Of a stretch of 64,000 nt of DNA, positions 18,708-29,500 are shown piece by piece. Positions within the stretch are counted from its first letter, which is position 1, and every line of letters begins with the position of its first letter. Origin of the DNA: Streptococcus mitis SK579. GTDB lineage: Bacteria; Bacillota; Bacilli; Lactobacillales; Streptococcaceae. The translations under genes were made by a program, and so were the position numbers. The notes under the pieces are model-generated. The model did no database searches and was not told the DNA's origin. It was given only the letters and a program-made list of their open reading frames with translations. The stretch spans positions 1 to 64,000 of the forward strand of contig NZ_AJJL01000051.1 in the NCBI RefSeq assembly GCF_000257905.1, given 5' to 3'.

Positions 18708-18743
18708 AAGAAGTTGGGATTCATTGTCTCAACTTCTTTTTTT
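18708..18743 (+). terminator. terminator of the DUF3042-like gene
   Basis: Stem AGAAGTTGGGA / TCTCAACTTCT with one mismatch, followed by a run of seven T. Confidence 0.85.
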
Positions 18744-18752
18744 CTATTCTTT

Positions 18753-18916
18753 TATACTCAATGAGAATCAAAGAGCAAACTAGGAAGCTAGCCACAGGTT
18801 GCTCAAAGCACTGCTTTGAGGTTGTAGATAAGACTGACGAAGTCAGCTCAAAACATGGTTTTGAGGTTGTTGATGAGGCGACGCTGACGTGGTTTGAAGA
18901 GATTTTCGAAGAGTAT
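18753..18916 (-). repeat. BOX element
   Basis: On the minus strand the sequence starts ATACTCTTCGAAAATCTCTT (boxA-like) and ends with the boxC-like GCTAGCTTCCTAGTTTGCTC followed by TTTGATTCTCATTGAGTATA. Internal stems TCAAAACCATGTTTTGA, CTGACTTCGTCAG and CTCAAAGCAGTGCTTTGAG are present. This is the well-known pneumococcal BOX repeat. Its boxA end abuts the thyA stop codon (18916-18918). The 18701-18915 gap therefore holds a terminator and this repeat only. Confidence 0.9.
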
Positions 18917-19755
18917 TAAATAGCTAGATCAAACTTCAACTGTGGCTTGACAGGGTCATAATCCACCAGCTCAAAATCTTCTGCTTTAATATCAAAGAAA
19001 TTGGTCTTATCTGGTACATTCAAGACCAAACGAGGTTGGCAGTTTGACGGCTCACGACGGAGCAATTCCTGAGCTTGTTCAAATTGATTGTCATAGATAT
19101 GGAGGTTGTTGATAAAGTAGAAGAACTTTCCAACCTTCCAGCCGAAATGCTTGGCAATCATCATTTGAAGAGCTACGTACTGCATAGCGTTGATGTGGTG
19201 AGCCACCAGCATATCATTAGAACGCTGGGTCAAGGTCGCATCCAGATAGATTTCTCCATCTATACGACGGACATCCAACATGGTCTGAAAGGCACATGGG
19301 AGCAGCCCATCTGTTTCTTCGAAAGCTTGGTAATCCCAGAGCGAAATGATATTGCGGCGGTTCCAAGGGTTGGCTTCCAACTGCTTGAGAAGCTTATTGA
19401 TGATGTCGTGTTTCTTAACAACAGCCCCATAGCGCTCACCGATGGTCCCTGTATCTCCCACTTCCCAGTCATTCCAATAGTGGACATTGTACTTGTCATT
19501 AAGAACTTCTAGACTATTGGACTGGTCTTGGTAAATCCAGAGCAATTCCTTGATGGCGGATTTGATGGCAATGGGACGCAAGGTCGTGATGGGGAATTCC
19601 CCTTTGGCCAAGTCATACTCGGCAAAAGCACCCGTTACATACTTAGAGTTAGCAACAGTTCCATCCTTGTACTTGGGACGTGCCTGTTCAGAAAAGACAC
19701 CGTCTTTGAGGATTCGTTCAATATTCTCTTTAAAAATTGTATCTGCTTTTGTCAT
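18916..19755 (-). CDS. thyA: thymidylate synthase
   Basis: The 279-residue ThyA makes dTMP from dUMP with methylene-tetrahydrofolate. The nucleophile is in [10 protein letters not shown], with WNRRNI, the dUMP-binding QRSNDML and the IYDNQFEQ segment, ending in a typical short C-terminus (KFDLAI). An SD (GAGGTGAG) precedes ATG, and an extended -10 (TGCTATACT) lies at 19785-19793. The stop codon overlaps the edge of the BOX element. Confidence 0.97.
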   Translation of the reverse strand: MTKADTIFKENIERILKDGVFSEQARPKYKDGTVANSKYVTGAFAEYDLAKGEFPITTLRPIAIKSAIKELLWIYQDQSNSLEVLNDKYNVHYWNDWEVGDTGTIGERYGAVVKKHDIINKLLKQLEANPWNRRNIISLWDYQAFEETDGLLPCAFQTMLDVRRIDGEIYLDATLTQRSNDMLVAHHINAMQYVALQMMIAKHFGWKVGKFFYFINNLHIYDNQFEQAQELLRREPSNCQPRLVLNVPDKTNFFDIKAEDFELVDYDPVKPQLKFDLAI

Positions 19756-19784
19756 TTGCTCTCACCTCATTTATTGTCCTAACT

Positions 19785-19793
19785 AGTATAGCA
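19785..19793 (-). promoter_or_regulatory. extended -10 promoter of thyA
   Basis: Minus-strand TGCTATACT with -10 at 19785-19790, about 30 bases upstream of the start codon. Confidence 0.6.
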
Positions 19794-19795
19794 TA

Positions 19796-19848
19796 AAAAA
19801 AGAAAGGAGGAAAATCACTCGCTTCTGGAAAGCAATTTTCTCCTTTTT
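19796..19848 (-). terminator. terminator of gki
   Basis: Imperfect stem AAAGGAG...ATT / AAT...CTCCTTT around a loop of about 16 bases, followed on the minus strand by a long T run. Confidence 0.75.
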
Positions 19849-19852
19849 TATT

Positions 19853-20812
19853 TTATTGCAATACAAGTGATGCTGCTCCAATCACTCCAGCGTCATTTCC
19901 TAGAGTTGCAAGAGCTAGCTTAGTTGTTGTGCGAACTTGTGGGAAGGTATTTTCATCATAAACCTTTTGAACACCTTGTAGAAGGAATTCTCCTGCAGCC
20001 GATACACCACCACCGATAACGATTGTTGATGGATTAAGGATTGAACCGATGTTGGCACATGCAATACCCAAGTAACGTGAGAAATTACGGTAGACGATCA
20101 AGGCAAGGTCGTCTCCTTCTTTTGCCAAGTCAAAGACAGTTTTAGCTGTTACTTCTTCACCGTCGTCGATCAAACGTTTCAATTCTGCATCGCCTTCGTA
20201 TTCATCTGCGTAACGACGAGTCAAGTTGACAATACCTGTTGCTGAAGCCACTGTCTCAAGACAGCCTTTTTTCCCACAAGTACATGCGATTGGTTGGTCA
20301 AAGTCCACAGTGATATGGCCAAGTTCACCAGCAGCACCGGCAACACCGTGAAGCAATTTTCCTTCTGCGACGATACCGCCACCAACACCTGTGCCGAGTG
20401 TCATAAAGACAACATCTGGTTGGTTATCACCAGCACCCATCCAACGTTCACCAAGAGCAGCTACGTTGGCATCATTATCGATAAAAAATGGAATACCCAC
20501 GGCTTTTTCAATCTTTTCTTTGATTGGTTGAAGGGTTTTCCAGTTGAGGTTGTAGGCACCGATAACAGTCCCTTTTTCACGGTCAACCACACCTGGTGAT
20601 CCCATCCCAATACCTTGGAAGTCCGCTGCTGCCAATCCAAGCAAGTCCAAACGATGTTGAATAGACTCAATCATATCATCTACGATATGACTTCCCTCAT
20701 CCAAAATGTTGGTCTTGATAGACCATTTTTCTTGGATTTCTCCTGCTGTTGTCAAGATTGCAAATTTGATAGAAGTTCCACCAAGGTCAATCCCAATAAT
20801 CTTTTGACTCAT
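19853..20812 (-). CDS. gki: glucokinase (ROK family)
   Basis: The 319-residue ROK kinase has the phosphate loop GIDLGGTSIKFA, the sugar-binding DNDANVAALGE, the ROK zinc motif CTCGKKGCLE and a second ATP motif GGGVSAAG. It phosphorylates glucose to glucose-6-phosphate. ATG 20812 (MSQKIIG) is chosen because it sits 6 bases from the SD (AAGGAG); an adjacent ATG at 20815 is also possible. The gene is monocistronic between two terminators or promoters. Confidence 0.95.
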   Translation of the reverse strand: MSQKIIGIDLGGTSIKFAILTTAGEIQEKWSIKTNILDEGSHIVDDMIESIQHRLDLLGLAAADFQGIGMGSPGVVDREKGTVIGAYNLNWKTLQPIKEKIEKAVGIPFFIDNDANVAALGERWMGAGDNQPDVVFMTLGTGVGGGIVAEGKLLHGVAGAAGELGHITVDFDQPIACTCGKKGCLETVASATGIVNLTRRYADEYEGDAELKRLIDDGEEVTAKTVFDLAKEGDDLALIVYRNFSRYLGIACANIGSILNPSTIVIGGGVSAAGEFLLQGVQKVYDENTFPQVRTTTKLALATLGNDAGVIGAASLVLQ

Positions 20813-20840
20813 CATATTCTCCTTTTTCATTATGAATTAA

Positions 20841-20889
20841 TTGAAAATGCTTACAGTTATAGTATAACAAAATTCACTCATTTATGCAA
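20841..20889 (-). promoter_or_regulatory. gki promoter with a weak cre-like site
   Basis: -35 TTGCAT (20884-20889), 17-bp spacer, -10 TATACT (20861-20866) with extended TGT. TTGAAAATGCTTACA at 20841-20855 matches cre at 14 of 15 positions. The -35 lies in an inverted repeat (ATGCAAA / TTTGCAT, 20884-20899) that could be an operator or the end of the upstream transcript. Confidence 0.75.
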
Positions 20890-20923
20890 AGGTTTGCATT
20901 AACTTTCTAGATTTTATCCTGAC

Positions 20924-21616
20924 TTATGGTTTCCAGAGGCCTGAAGCATCTACGTAGTAGCGGCCTCCATCAACTCGCTCATTTTTAGCCATTTTGCCAT
21001 CTGATTTCAAATAGTAATTTCCTTGCCATGCATTACGAGCGTATGAACCATCTGATTTCAAGTAATACCAGTCTTGGTAAGAAGAGTCATAAACCCACTC
21101 ACCTTGTGCCATTTTACCGTTTGATTTAAGGTAGTAAGCTCCTTGCCATGCATTCTTTGCATAAGAACCATCTGATTTCAAATAATACCAAGCTTGATAA
21201 GAAGAGTCATAAATCCATTCGCTCTGTGCCATTTTACCATCAGCTTTCAGGTAATAGCTTCCCTGCCAAGCATTTTTCACTGGATTTCCATTTCCATCAA
21301 AGTAATACCAAGCACCATCCTGCTTAACCCAACCACTTGCTGTTGCTGAACTTGTATTGCTTTGAGCCGCAGTTGATTGTTTTGCTTTGAAAGTACCCTT
21401 AGGAGCATTCTTCAATTCGCAAGCCAAACCATCATGATCGCGATCTAACTTGGCAGAATATCCCGGTTCTCCCTCGTGAATATCCGAGTATCCATTTGCC
21501 CAAGCTTCCTTACAGCTAGAAAAATGAATGTTTTCTTCTGCTAACACAGGCTGTGAAAACAAAGCTAAAACTGGCAAGGTAGCCAGACTCATTTTTAAAA
21601 ATAGACGTTTGTTCAT
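20924..21616 (-). CDS. choline-binding surface protein with Excalibur domain (CbpL-like, short)
   Basis: The 230-residue protein has a signal peptide (cleavage near VLAEE, residue 26), an Excalibur calcium-binding domain (about 30-75; DRDHDGLACE) and a linker, then about seven choline-binding repeats (about 93-230; WYYLKSDGSYAKNAW and YYLKSDGKMAQ type units). Choline-binding repeats attach the protein to phosphocholine on teichoic acid. The architecture matches pneumococcal CbpL, which I recall having an extra C-terminal lipoprotein-like domain; this copy ends after the repeats. SD AGGAGA precedes ATG, and a perfect cre lies upstream. Confidence 0.88.
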   Translation of the reverse strand: MNKRLFLKMSLATLPVLALFSQPVLAEENIHFSSCKEAWANGYSDIHEGEPGYSAKLDRDHDGLACELKNAPKGTFKAKQSTAAQSNTSSATASGWVKQDGAWYYFDGNGNPVKNAWQGSYYLKADGKMAQSEWIYDSSYQAWYYLKSDGSYAKNAWQGAYYLKSNGKMAQGEWVYDSSYQDWYYLKSDGSYARNAWQGNYYLKSDGKMAKNERVDGGRYYVDASGLWKP

Positions 21617-21634
21617 TTCTTTCTCCTATAATTA

Positions 21635-21649
21635 TGATATCGTTTTCAA
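21635..21649 (-). promoter_or_regulatory. cre (CcpA) site upstream of the CbpL-like gene
   Basis: Minus-strand TTGAAAACGATATCA matches all fixed positions of WTGNAANCGNWNNCW. It overlaps a likely -10 (TATCAT) with a TTGATA -35 about 18 bases upstream, so CcpA binding would repress. Confidence 0.65.
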
Positions 21650-21665
21650 TATTATTTTATCAAAC

Positions 21666-21773
21666 TTATTTCAGCAATTCAAGAGACTTTGTAAGCTTAT
21701 CCTTCAAATGATTCCGAACTTCTTTCCAAGACTCTGCTGACTGCCCTAAGCCGTGTAAAAATATTAGTTTCAT
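21666..21773 (-). pseudogene. remnant of an alpha/beta hydrolase
   Basis: A 35-codon reading frame starts MKLIFLHGLGQSAESWKEVR, the N-terminal strand and oxyanion HGxGQSxxSW motif of an alpha/beta hydrolase, then ends at TAA after KLTKSLELLK. The nucleophile elbow and the rest of the fold are missing, so only the 5' end, perhaps joined to part of the 3' end, is left. An SD-like AGGATAAG precedes ATG. It lies directly downstream of pabB. Confidence 0.7.
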
Positions 21774-21782
21774 CTACTTATC

Positions 21783-23495
21783 CTATAAGATTAACTCATA
21801 TAAGCCTCTCACGGCATTACAGCCGTAAATAGCTTCCGCTTGGGCTAAATCTGCCAAGGTCAAGACTTTCTCTTCTACCTGTCCTCTTTCCAGCAAATGC
21901 TGACGGTAAATCCCTGGCAAGATTCCAAGTCGGATAGGCGGTGTGTAGAGTTTTCCAGCGATTTTCAGAACCAAATTTCCGATTGAGGTTTCCAATAACT
22001 CTCCAGCTGCATTATGGTAAATAATTTCCTGCTTCCCCAGGCTCAAATGCGGTCGGTGGCTTGTTTTAAAATAGGTAAAGGCTTGTTGCAAATTGACTTC
22101 CTGAAGGCAAAGTTTGGACTGACAAAAACTTGGACTAAGGGGTATTAATGCTTGACGACTGAGTTTTATCTCTCCAGATTTGCTAAGGCTAATTCGCAAG
22201 CGGTAATCTTGATTAGCATCACAAGCCTGACACTCTTCCTCTATCTTTTGTTTCAAGTCCTCTGCCTCAAAAGGAAAGGCAAAATAACGACTAGCTTTTC
22301 TCAGCCTTTCCAGATGTTGTTCTTCAAACAACAAGTTCTTCTGGCTGATCTTCCCAGTAGTAAACAGCTGAAAACGAGCTTGTTTCCGATAGAGAACAGC
22401 CGCCTTTTGATGAACTTCTCGGTATTCAGATTCCCAAGTGCTATCCCATGTAATGCCGCCACCAACTCCATAGATAGCTTTCCCTTTATGCAGTTGAATG
22501 GTCCGAATAGCCACATTAAAAATCCGTCGTCCATGTGGAAGCAAGAGACCAATCGTTCCACAGTAGACTCCGCGCGGTTGAGGCTCCAAATTTTTGATAA
22601 TCTCCATAGTCGCAATTTTCGGAGCACCCGTTATGGAACCACAAGGAAAGAGAGAGCGGAAGATTTCAACAAGGTCTACATCCTCTCGCAACCGACTCTT
22701 GATGGTCGAAGTCATTTGCCAAACGGTTGAGTACTGCTCTACCTGACACAGACGCTCCACATGCTCACTGCCCACTTCAGAAATACGATTCATATCATTG
22801 CGCAAGAGGTCCACAATCATCATATTTTCAGAGCGATTTTTAGGATCCTGCTCCAACCAACTAGCCTGCTCTAAGTCTTCTTGGTCAGTTATGCCACGCT
22901 GAGTCGTTCCCTTCATTGGTCGCGTTATCAACTCGCGGCCATTTTGCTCAAAAAAGAGCTCTGGACTCATGGATATCACTGCCATCTCGTCATGTTCAAC
23001 ATAAGCATTGTAGCCCGCCTCCTGCTCTACCACCATACGATTGTAGATGGCAAAAGGATTGGCACTTAAGTCTTGCTTGAGTTGGACAGTGTAGTTGACC
23101 TGATAGGTATCTCCCTGCCGCAAATGATGATGTATCTGGGCAATAGCCTTTTCATAGTCCTCTGCAGACGTTACTTCCTGCCAATTTGAAGGCAAATCAA
23201 ATTCATCATAAGTCAGAGGAATAGGGGATGTTTCTACCCTATCATGAACTGTAAAGTAAAGCAAATACTCGTCCAATAAAGGAGCCTTGTGAACTGCTAA
23301 TTTCTCCTCAAAAGCAGGTGCAGCCTCATAGCTGACATAACCCACCACATAATAGCCTTGCTCTTGGTAACTTTCCACTTGTGCCAGCAAATCTGCCACT
23401 TCTGCTAAATCTCTGGTTTTTAACTCTTTGATAGGCTGGGTAAAGATATATCTCTCCCCCAAAGTCCTAAAATCAATCACTGTTTTTCTATGCAT
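21783..23495 (-). CDS. pabB: aminodeoxychorismate synthase component I fused to aminodeoxychorismate lyase
   Basis: The 570-residue fusion has a chorismate-binding domain (to about residue 370; MKGTTQRG, RNDMNRISEVGS, FPCGSITGAPK) and a C-terminal class IV PLP lyase-like domain (about 375-570; LFEEQHLERL, ETSIGNLVL, GILPGIYR). Together they turn chorismate into 4-aminobenzoate for folate synthesis, with the glutaminase PabA encoded elsewhere. This PabB-PabC fusion is common in streptococci. An extended -10 lies 6 bases before the ATG, so the mRNA is probably leaderless. Confidence 0.93.
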   Translation of the reverse strand: MHRKTVIDFRTLGERYIFTQPIKELKTRDLAEVADLLAQVESYQEQGYYVVGYVSYEAAPAFEEKLAVHKAPLLDEYLLYFTVHDRVETSPIPLTYDEFDLPSNWQEVTSAEDYEKAIAQIHHHLRQGDTYQVNYTVQLKQDLSANPFAIYNRMVVEQEAGYNAYVEHDEMAVISMSPELFFEQNGRELITRPMKGTTQRGITDQEDLEQASWLEQDPKNRSENMMIVDLLRNDMNRISEVGSEHVERLCQVEQYSTVWQMTSTIKSRLREDVDLVEIFRSLFPCGSITGAPKIATMEIIKNLEPQPRGVYCGTIGLLLPHGRRIFNVAIRTIQLHKGKAIYGVGGGITWDSTWESEYREVHQKAAVLYRKQARFQLFTTGKISQKNLLFEEQHLERLRKASRYFAFPFEAEDLKQKIEEECQACDANQDYRLRISLSKSGEIKLSRQALIPLSPSFCQSKLCLQEVNLQQAFTYFKTSHRPHLSLGKQEIIYHNAAGELLETSIGNLVLKIAGKLYTPPIRLGILPGIYRQHLLERGQVEEKVLTLADLAQAEAIYGCNAVRGLYELIL

Positions 23496-23501
23496 ATCTT
23501 A

Positions 23502-23510
23502 AGTATAGCA
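23502..23510 (-). promoter_or_regulatory. extended -10 promoter of pabB, predicted leaderless
   Basis: Minus-strand TGCTATACT (-10 at 23502-23507) is followed by only six bases (TAAGAT) before ATG 23495. No SD and no clear -35. It overlaps the T-rich tail of the zmpB terminator. Confidence 0.55.
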
Positions 23511-23512
23511 TA

Positions 23513-23546
23513 AAATAAGAAAACCCTCATCCGCAAAGCAGATGAG
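23513..23546 (-). terminator. terminator of zmpB
   Basis: Stem CTCATC (23526-23531) / GATGAG (23541-23546) with a GC-rich base, followed on the minus strand by GGTTTTCTTATTTT. Confidence 0.7.
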
Positions 23547-23555
23547 AGAGTTCGA

Positions 23556-26500
23556 TTATTTAAAGATTGAAGTTTTAAAGCTATTTGTTTGTTGAAGAAG
23601 TTTCTTGAAGAGTTTCTCTTTAAGTGATACAGTATTATCAAATTTAACTGAACCATTATTTAGAGTTGCTTTATCTTTATCGACAGCTGCAGCAAATGCA
23701 TTCTTCAAGTCGTCGTAACTACTGTATGTAGTACCGTCAATTGTAACAGGGTTAAATCCTGCTTTCGCTTGATCAACAACTTCTTTGAAGTATGCTTTCT
23801 TCCAATCTTCTAGAGTACTAAATTTACCATCAGAAACTTTCTTAATGATGAAGTCATCTCCTAGAGTAGCATGACCTGCTTGTTTAGACTCATTTTTCAG
23901 CATGTTAGAAGCATAATTTAGGAACCCTTTTTCATATCCATAGTAACCCCACATACGGAAGGTATTATGTTTAAATGACATTGCTCCTGGTGCTCCTTCA
24001 CTCGTATTACCACCATAGATACCAGCAGTGATAGGCACCGTTACATAAGCAGAACCGAATCCAGTTGGGTCATACTGACCATTACCAGGACCGTGTTTAG
24101 TCATGAAGTTTTTCTCTACTAAGTCGTTAACAGATGTTAAATTATATTCTTTTTCTTCTGCATTTAAATCTCTAACATTGTCGTATTGGTTCTTCGTATT
24201 AGCTCCACGAAGTTGCTTATCTACTTTCTTGAACCAAGCACTATTTAAGGCTTTATCGTGATGATTTAAGACAGCCTCTCCTTCAAGGTAATCAAGAAGC
24301 ATGAGTGTATCGTTAAAGCCTTTCATGTAGTGATCGATTTCTTCACGAGATGTAAGGTCATTTGGATTAGTGTTATACCATTGGTTTCCATCATTTGGAC
24401 GTTCGTAGGCCATGTTCAATCCAAGTGCTTTAAAGTCACCGTTTGGGCTTGTTTCAGCTGGTGATTGTAGCATACCTTGTGCAAATGCTTCTAAGTCTGT
24501 TCCTTCACGGTGTCTTGAACCACCTAAGTAAACCATACGGTCGTTTACGTGAGTCGTTTCGTGAGTAAATGCAGAGATACCAAAGTCACTAATCATATTG
24601 GTAACCATGAAGAAGACTGAATCATCCTTATAAGGATTACCGTAGATACGAGCTACAGCTCCCATACGCCAGTCAGTAGCATGGTAACGACCTGTTGGTC
24701 CGTATAGTTCGCGAACTGGAGCAATGTCTTTACCGCTGTTAGTGTGACCGTATTTGTCAGTACCTTCTGGATAGTTTTGGTTATCTAGTACTGGTGTTGG
24801 TACCATGTTGTTGCTCTTAAGCAGTTGGTTACGAACTTTATCTAATGATAAACGAGACCAGAAGTCTAGATAATTTTGTTGAGCTTTTGCTACTTTATCG
24901 ATTTCTTTCTTGAATGCTTCACGCTCTGCTGCTGTGTTCTTACCATATTTCTCAAATGAACTGTAAGCCATAGTGTTATATGTTGAGATTAAGAACATGT
25001 GAGCATCTTTTAAGTTAAGAAGTGGCAGAATCATCTTACCGTGAACATCATTATTTAATCCTTCGTATGCTCTGTGTTTCTTATCGGCAAATTCAGGAGT
25101 TGTTGTTTTTGGTTCAACGACATATACATTATCTTTAGTTGCTTTTATGAACCAATCGTTTAAGTCAGTATCACTTGTGAAGAGACGCATATTATAGTCT
25201 AAGAAACTATTTAACTCGCCTATACCAATAACTCCACCGATAGTTTCACGATAAGCTTCTAAAGTTCTATCACCTTTAATATTATTTTCTTTAGAGCCAA
25301 CCTTAATCAAGAAGTCTAACACACTAACATTCTTACCATAGAAGTCCGGTTTGAATAACATTAACTCTTTAATATTAAAGTCATCGAATTTAACACCGTA
25401 GTAACGGTTGAGGTAAGACAAACCAAGAAGAACTGCAGCCTTATTGTCATCAATTTTCTTAATCAGAGCACGTTTAGCAGCTTCATCTGTGTTAAGTTGG
25501 TGATCTTCATTTTCCACTAACTTCGTAACAAATTGAGTAAGATTATCTTTAACGTACTTGAAGCTTTCTTCTAAGTACAAATCCTTAATTGCATTGACTT
25601 TGTTGCCACCAGTTCTGCCCAAATGTTGGTAAATCGGGTCAGATTGCAGTTCAACTGGACTTAACTTGCTTTCGATAGCGCTGATTAAATCTGCACGATC
25701 TTTAACCACCATATTTGGTGTATAAACAACTTCACCAAGCTCAGCGACACTGTATTCTTTCACTTGTTTAACTTTAGATTCTTTCGGTGAAATTGTAAAG
25801 ATGTCTTTTGTCTTATCTGCGTAGTGGACAAAAATATGGTCCGCATCTGTAAGGTCTGTGACAAAGGCATTGCCTTTCATCGCCGTAACAGACAAGACTT
25901 CTTTAGTCATTAATGGACTATTAGCTGCAAGCTTGTTCCCTTGGTTGACGATCCATTCTTTGTTATAGAATGGTTGAAGTTTTTCGATGTTACGGTAAGC
26001 AAGCTCACGAGATGCATCGTAGTCTTGAGTATCTTTGTAAGTGTCAGATTTTGGTTTTACATTATTTAGTGTGTCTGAAACAAGAGGATTGATAACATAA
26101 TCATTAGCTGTAATTCCTAAAGTTGCAATTTTCTGGTCAGCTTCTTCTTGAGAAACTTCTTTAATTCGGTTAGAAACAGAGAATTTAAATGAACGCTTAC
26201 CTGTACTTACATCTTTCACGATGAAGTTACGTTCTAATGCGTTATTTGAGAAATATCCACCATCTTCGTCAATATCTTTAGATCCATAGAACACTTCACC
26301 ATTTTCAACTTTCATCATAGACACAGAATCAGCAACTTTACCCCATGCCCAGTTTTTACTGATGAATCCACCTGTTTCAACAGGATCTTTTACTTTAATA
26401 GTTCCTTTTGTAACAGCATTACGTACAGCCCCGTATTTACCGATTCCGTTAGGGTCGCCACTGTTGTCCGTTCTAGCAACAAGACCACCGATACGAGCTT

Positions 26501-29500
26501 TATTAGCTACCATATTAGCTTCTACATAAGCTTTATCTATATTACCTTTCCAAAGTTCTCCGGCAATTCCACCGAAATCCCAACCTCTGTTACCAACACC
26601 AGTAAGATTACCGATGAATGCAACATTTGTTAATTGAGCTCCAGTATCGCCTTTATTAATAATACCAGCAATTCCATCTCTACCGAGGATACTACCAGTT
26701 ACTTTAATGTTTTCAACCGTAGCATTTTTGACAGTTCTAGCAAGAGCAGAAATATTGTCAATCCAAGGCATATTAATATCAACATTAGCCAAGTTAACAT
26801 CTTTAACTGAACCACCTTCAATACCACCAAATAATTGACGAGACATATTGTGGATTGAATAACGTTGCCCGTCAACACTTGATAACTTACCTTTAAATGT
26901 ACCAGGAACATACTCTTTATTTGGAGTTGGTACATTGGCTGCATTTAAATCTGCACCAAGTTTGAACTCACCGCTAGGGTTAGCTTTCATATCTTTTACA
27001 AGCTCGTTGAAGTTGTAGTAAACATTACCTTCTTTTGCTTTTTGTTTTTCAAAGTAATGAACATACTCTTCGCTAAGTGTATTTTCAGCATTACGTTGAA
27101 TCAAATCAGGTGCTTTGGCAGTGACTTTGTATAAAGTTTTTCCGTCTTTTTCTACTTCTTCAATCTTGTCAACGGCAAGTCTTGTAACTTTGTTGTCTTG
27201 AGTTGTCACTCGTAGGTAAAGCGGAGCAACATCAGCTGGTTTTTCTGTCAGCAAACTAGTATCTGTTTCGTTACCGTCAGCGTCCACACTCATCAAGCTT
27301 GTTTCTTTGATGTTTTTTATTTCGACTTTTTTGAGGTCGATCCTTAGCGGTTCTTCTTTCAGAACTTCTTCCTCATCACCCTCACCACGATCATAAACCA
27401 TCTTCGTTTCAAGTTTATAATCTTTGTAGTACTGTAAGTCTGTCAAAGAAGCTGTTAGATCTTCTGGTGAAACATTCAATGTCTTCACAATCTCATCACC
27501 TTTTTTCAGAATTAGGGTGATAGATTTAATGGCTGCCTTACTTGGATTTTCTAGACTGTATTTAACATCTGAAGTACGCTTTAAATCTTTAGGTTCAACT
27601 GCTGTGATGGTCAATACTGGTTTTTCAAAACTCTTGGTACCACGTTTCAAAATTTTGTCTTGAGGTTCCTCAAGGATTTCCTCTGTTACTTTTGGAGCGT
27701 CCTCTGTTTTAACTCCTTTGATGGTATTAAAGGTCTTGGTGATTTTTTTCTGACCTTCTTTCCCTTCTTGAGCTACAACTTCTAAACCTTTTTTCAGTTG
27801 AGCATCTTCTTCAATCGTTTCTTTAAATGGAATCTTTTCAAGGCTATCCTCTACAAAAGTTCCTTCAATTGGTTTTGTACCACGGCTTACCTGTTGATTT
27901 ACAGGCTCCTTGGTCACTTCTGTGCTAGTTGAAAGAACTTGATCAGTTTTAACACCTTCTATTGTTTTATAAGTTGTTTTAGTAACTTGACTTCCTTTTT
28001 CACCATTTCTTACGACAGTTTCTTCGTCCGTATACTTGGTTGGATCCTCAATCGTTTCAGTTTTGTAGTCTAAGTCTGTAGTTGATGTTTCAACAAGGGT
28101 TCCCTCAGTTACTTTATACTCAGGTAACTGTTCTTGTACAAGAGCTTGTCCTTCTTTACCTGCCTCTTGAGTTCCTTTAGACTCTACTGTAGCCTCTGGT
28201 AATTCGGGTTGGGTTAAGGACTGGCCTGCTTTGCCTTCCTCTTGTGTACCTTTGACCTCTACCGTAGCTTCTGGTAATTCAGGTTGGGTTAAAGATTGAC
28301 CTTCCTTACCTGCCTCTTGGGTTCCTTTAACTGCGACTGTAGCTTCTGGCAAGGTTGGTTGCGTTAAGGATTGGCCTTCCTTGCCTTCCTCTTGAGTGCC
28401 TTTGGCCTCTACCGTAGCTTCTGGCAATTCTGGTTGCGTTAAGGACTGACCTTCCTTGCCTGCCTCTTGAGTTCCTTTAGACTCTACTGTAGCCTCTGGT
28501 AATTCGGGTTGGGTTAAGGACTGGCCTGCTTTGCCTTCCTCTTGTGTACCTTTGACCTCTACCGTAGCTTCTGGTAATGCAGGTTGGGTTAAAGATTGAC
28601 CTTCCTTACCTACCTCTTGGGTTCCTTTAACTGCGACTATAGCTTCTGGCAATTCTGGTTGCGTTAAGGATTGGCCTTCCTTACCTGCCTCTTGGGTTCC
28701 TTTGCTCTCTACTGGAGCTTCTGGCAATTCTGGTTGCGTTAAGGATTGGCCTTCCTTGCCTTCCTCTTGAGTGCCTTTGGCCTCTACCCTAGCTTCTGAC
28801 AATTCTGGTTGCGTTAAGGACTGACCTTCCTTGCCTGTTTCTTGAGTACCTTTGGCCTCTACTGGAGCTTCTGGTAAGTCCGGTTGGATTAAAGAGTGAC
28901 CTGCTTTGCCTTCTTCTTGAGTACCTTTCGTTTCAACTGGAGCCTCTGGAAGTTCTGGCTGTGTTAGAGCTTGGCCTGTTTTGCCTTCCTCTTGGGTTCC
29001 TTTTGCTTCGATTGGAGCCTCTGGTAAGTTTGGTTGCGTTAGAGCCTGACCTGCTTTGCCTTCTTCTTGGGTTCCTTTGGCCTCTACTGGAGCTTCTGGC
29101 AAGGCCGGTTGCGTTAAGGCTTGGCCTGCTTTGCCTTCCTCTTGGGTTCCTTTTGCTTCGATTGGAGCCTCTGGTAAGCTTGGTTGCGTTAGAGCCTGAC
29201 CTTCTTTGCCTTCCTCTTGAGTGCCTTTGGATATAAGCTCATTTGTATAAGCTGGTGCTTCTGGTTGAACTAGAGATTCAGCCTTTGTAGCAACTTCAGA
29301 TTTTTCAATTCCTGTTGGAATTTGCTTTTCTACTGGTAACTGAGGCTTCTCAGCTGAAGCGGGTCTTGATGGATGGAGTTCTGCTTCCTTGAAGTATCCA
29401 ATGTATTCATAGCCATCAATGTGGATAATCCCTTCAGCCAAGCCTTCATGGGTAGAGGTCGAAATAGTTTGGTTATAAGAAAGCAATTCTTTATTTTCAA

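Noticed and set aside
28104..29228. Regular 75-bp repeats as a possible CRISPR array
   Set aside because: Repeats are contiguous, in frame, without spacers, and encode protein.
28961..29236. Leucine-rich plus-strand frame opposite the zmpB repeats
   Set aside because: It arises from the 75-bp repeats on the coding strand; repeat-derived open frames are expected.
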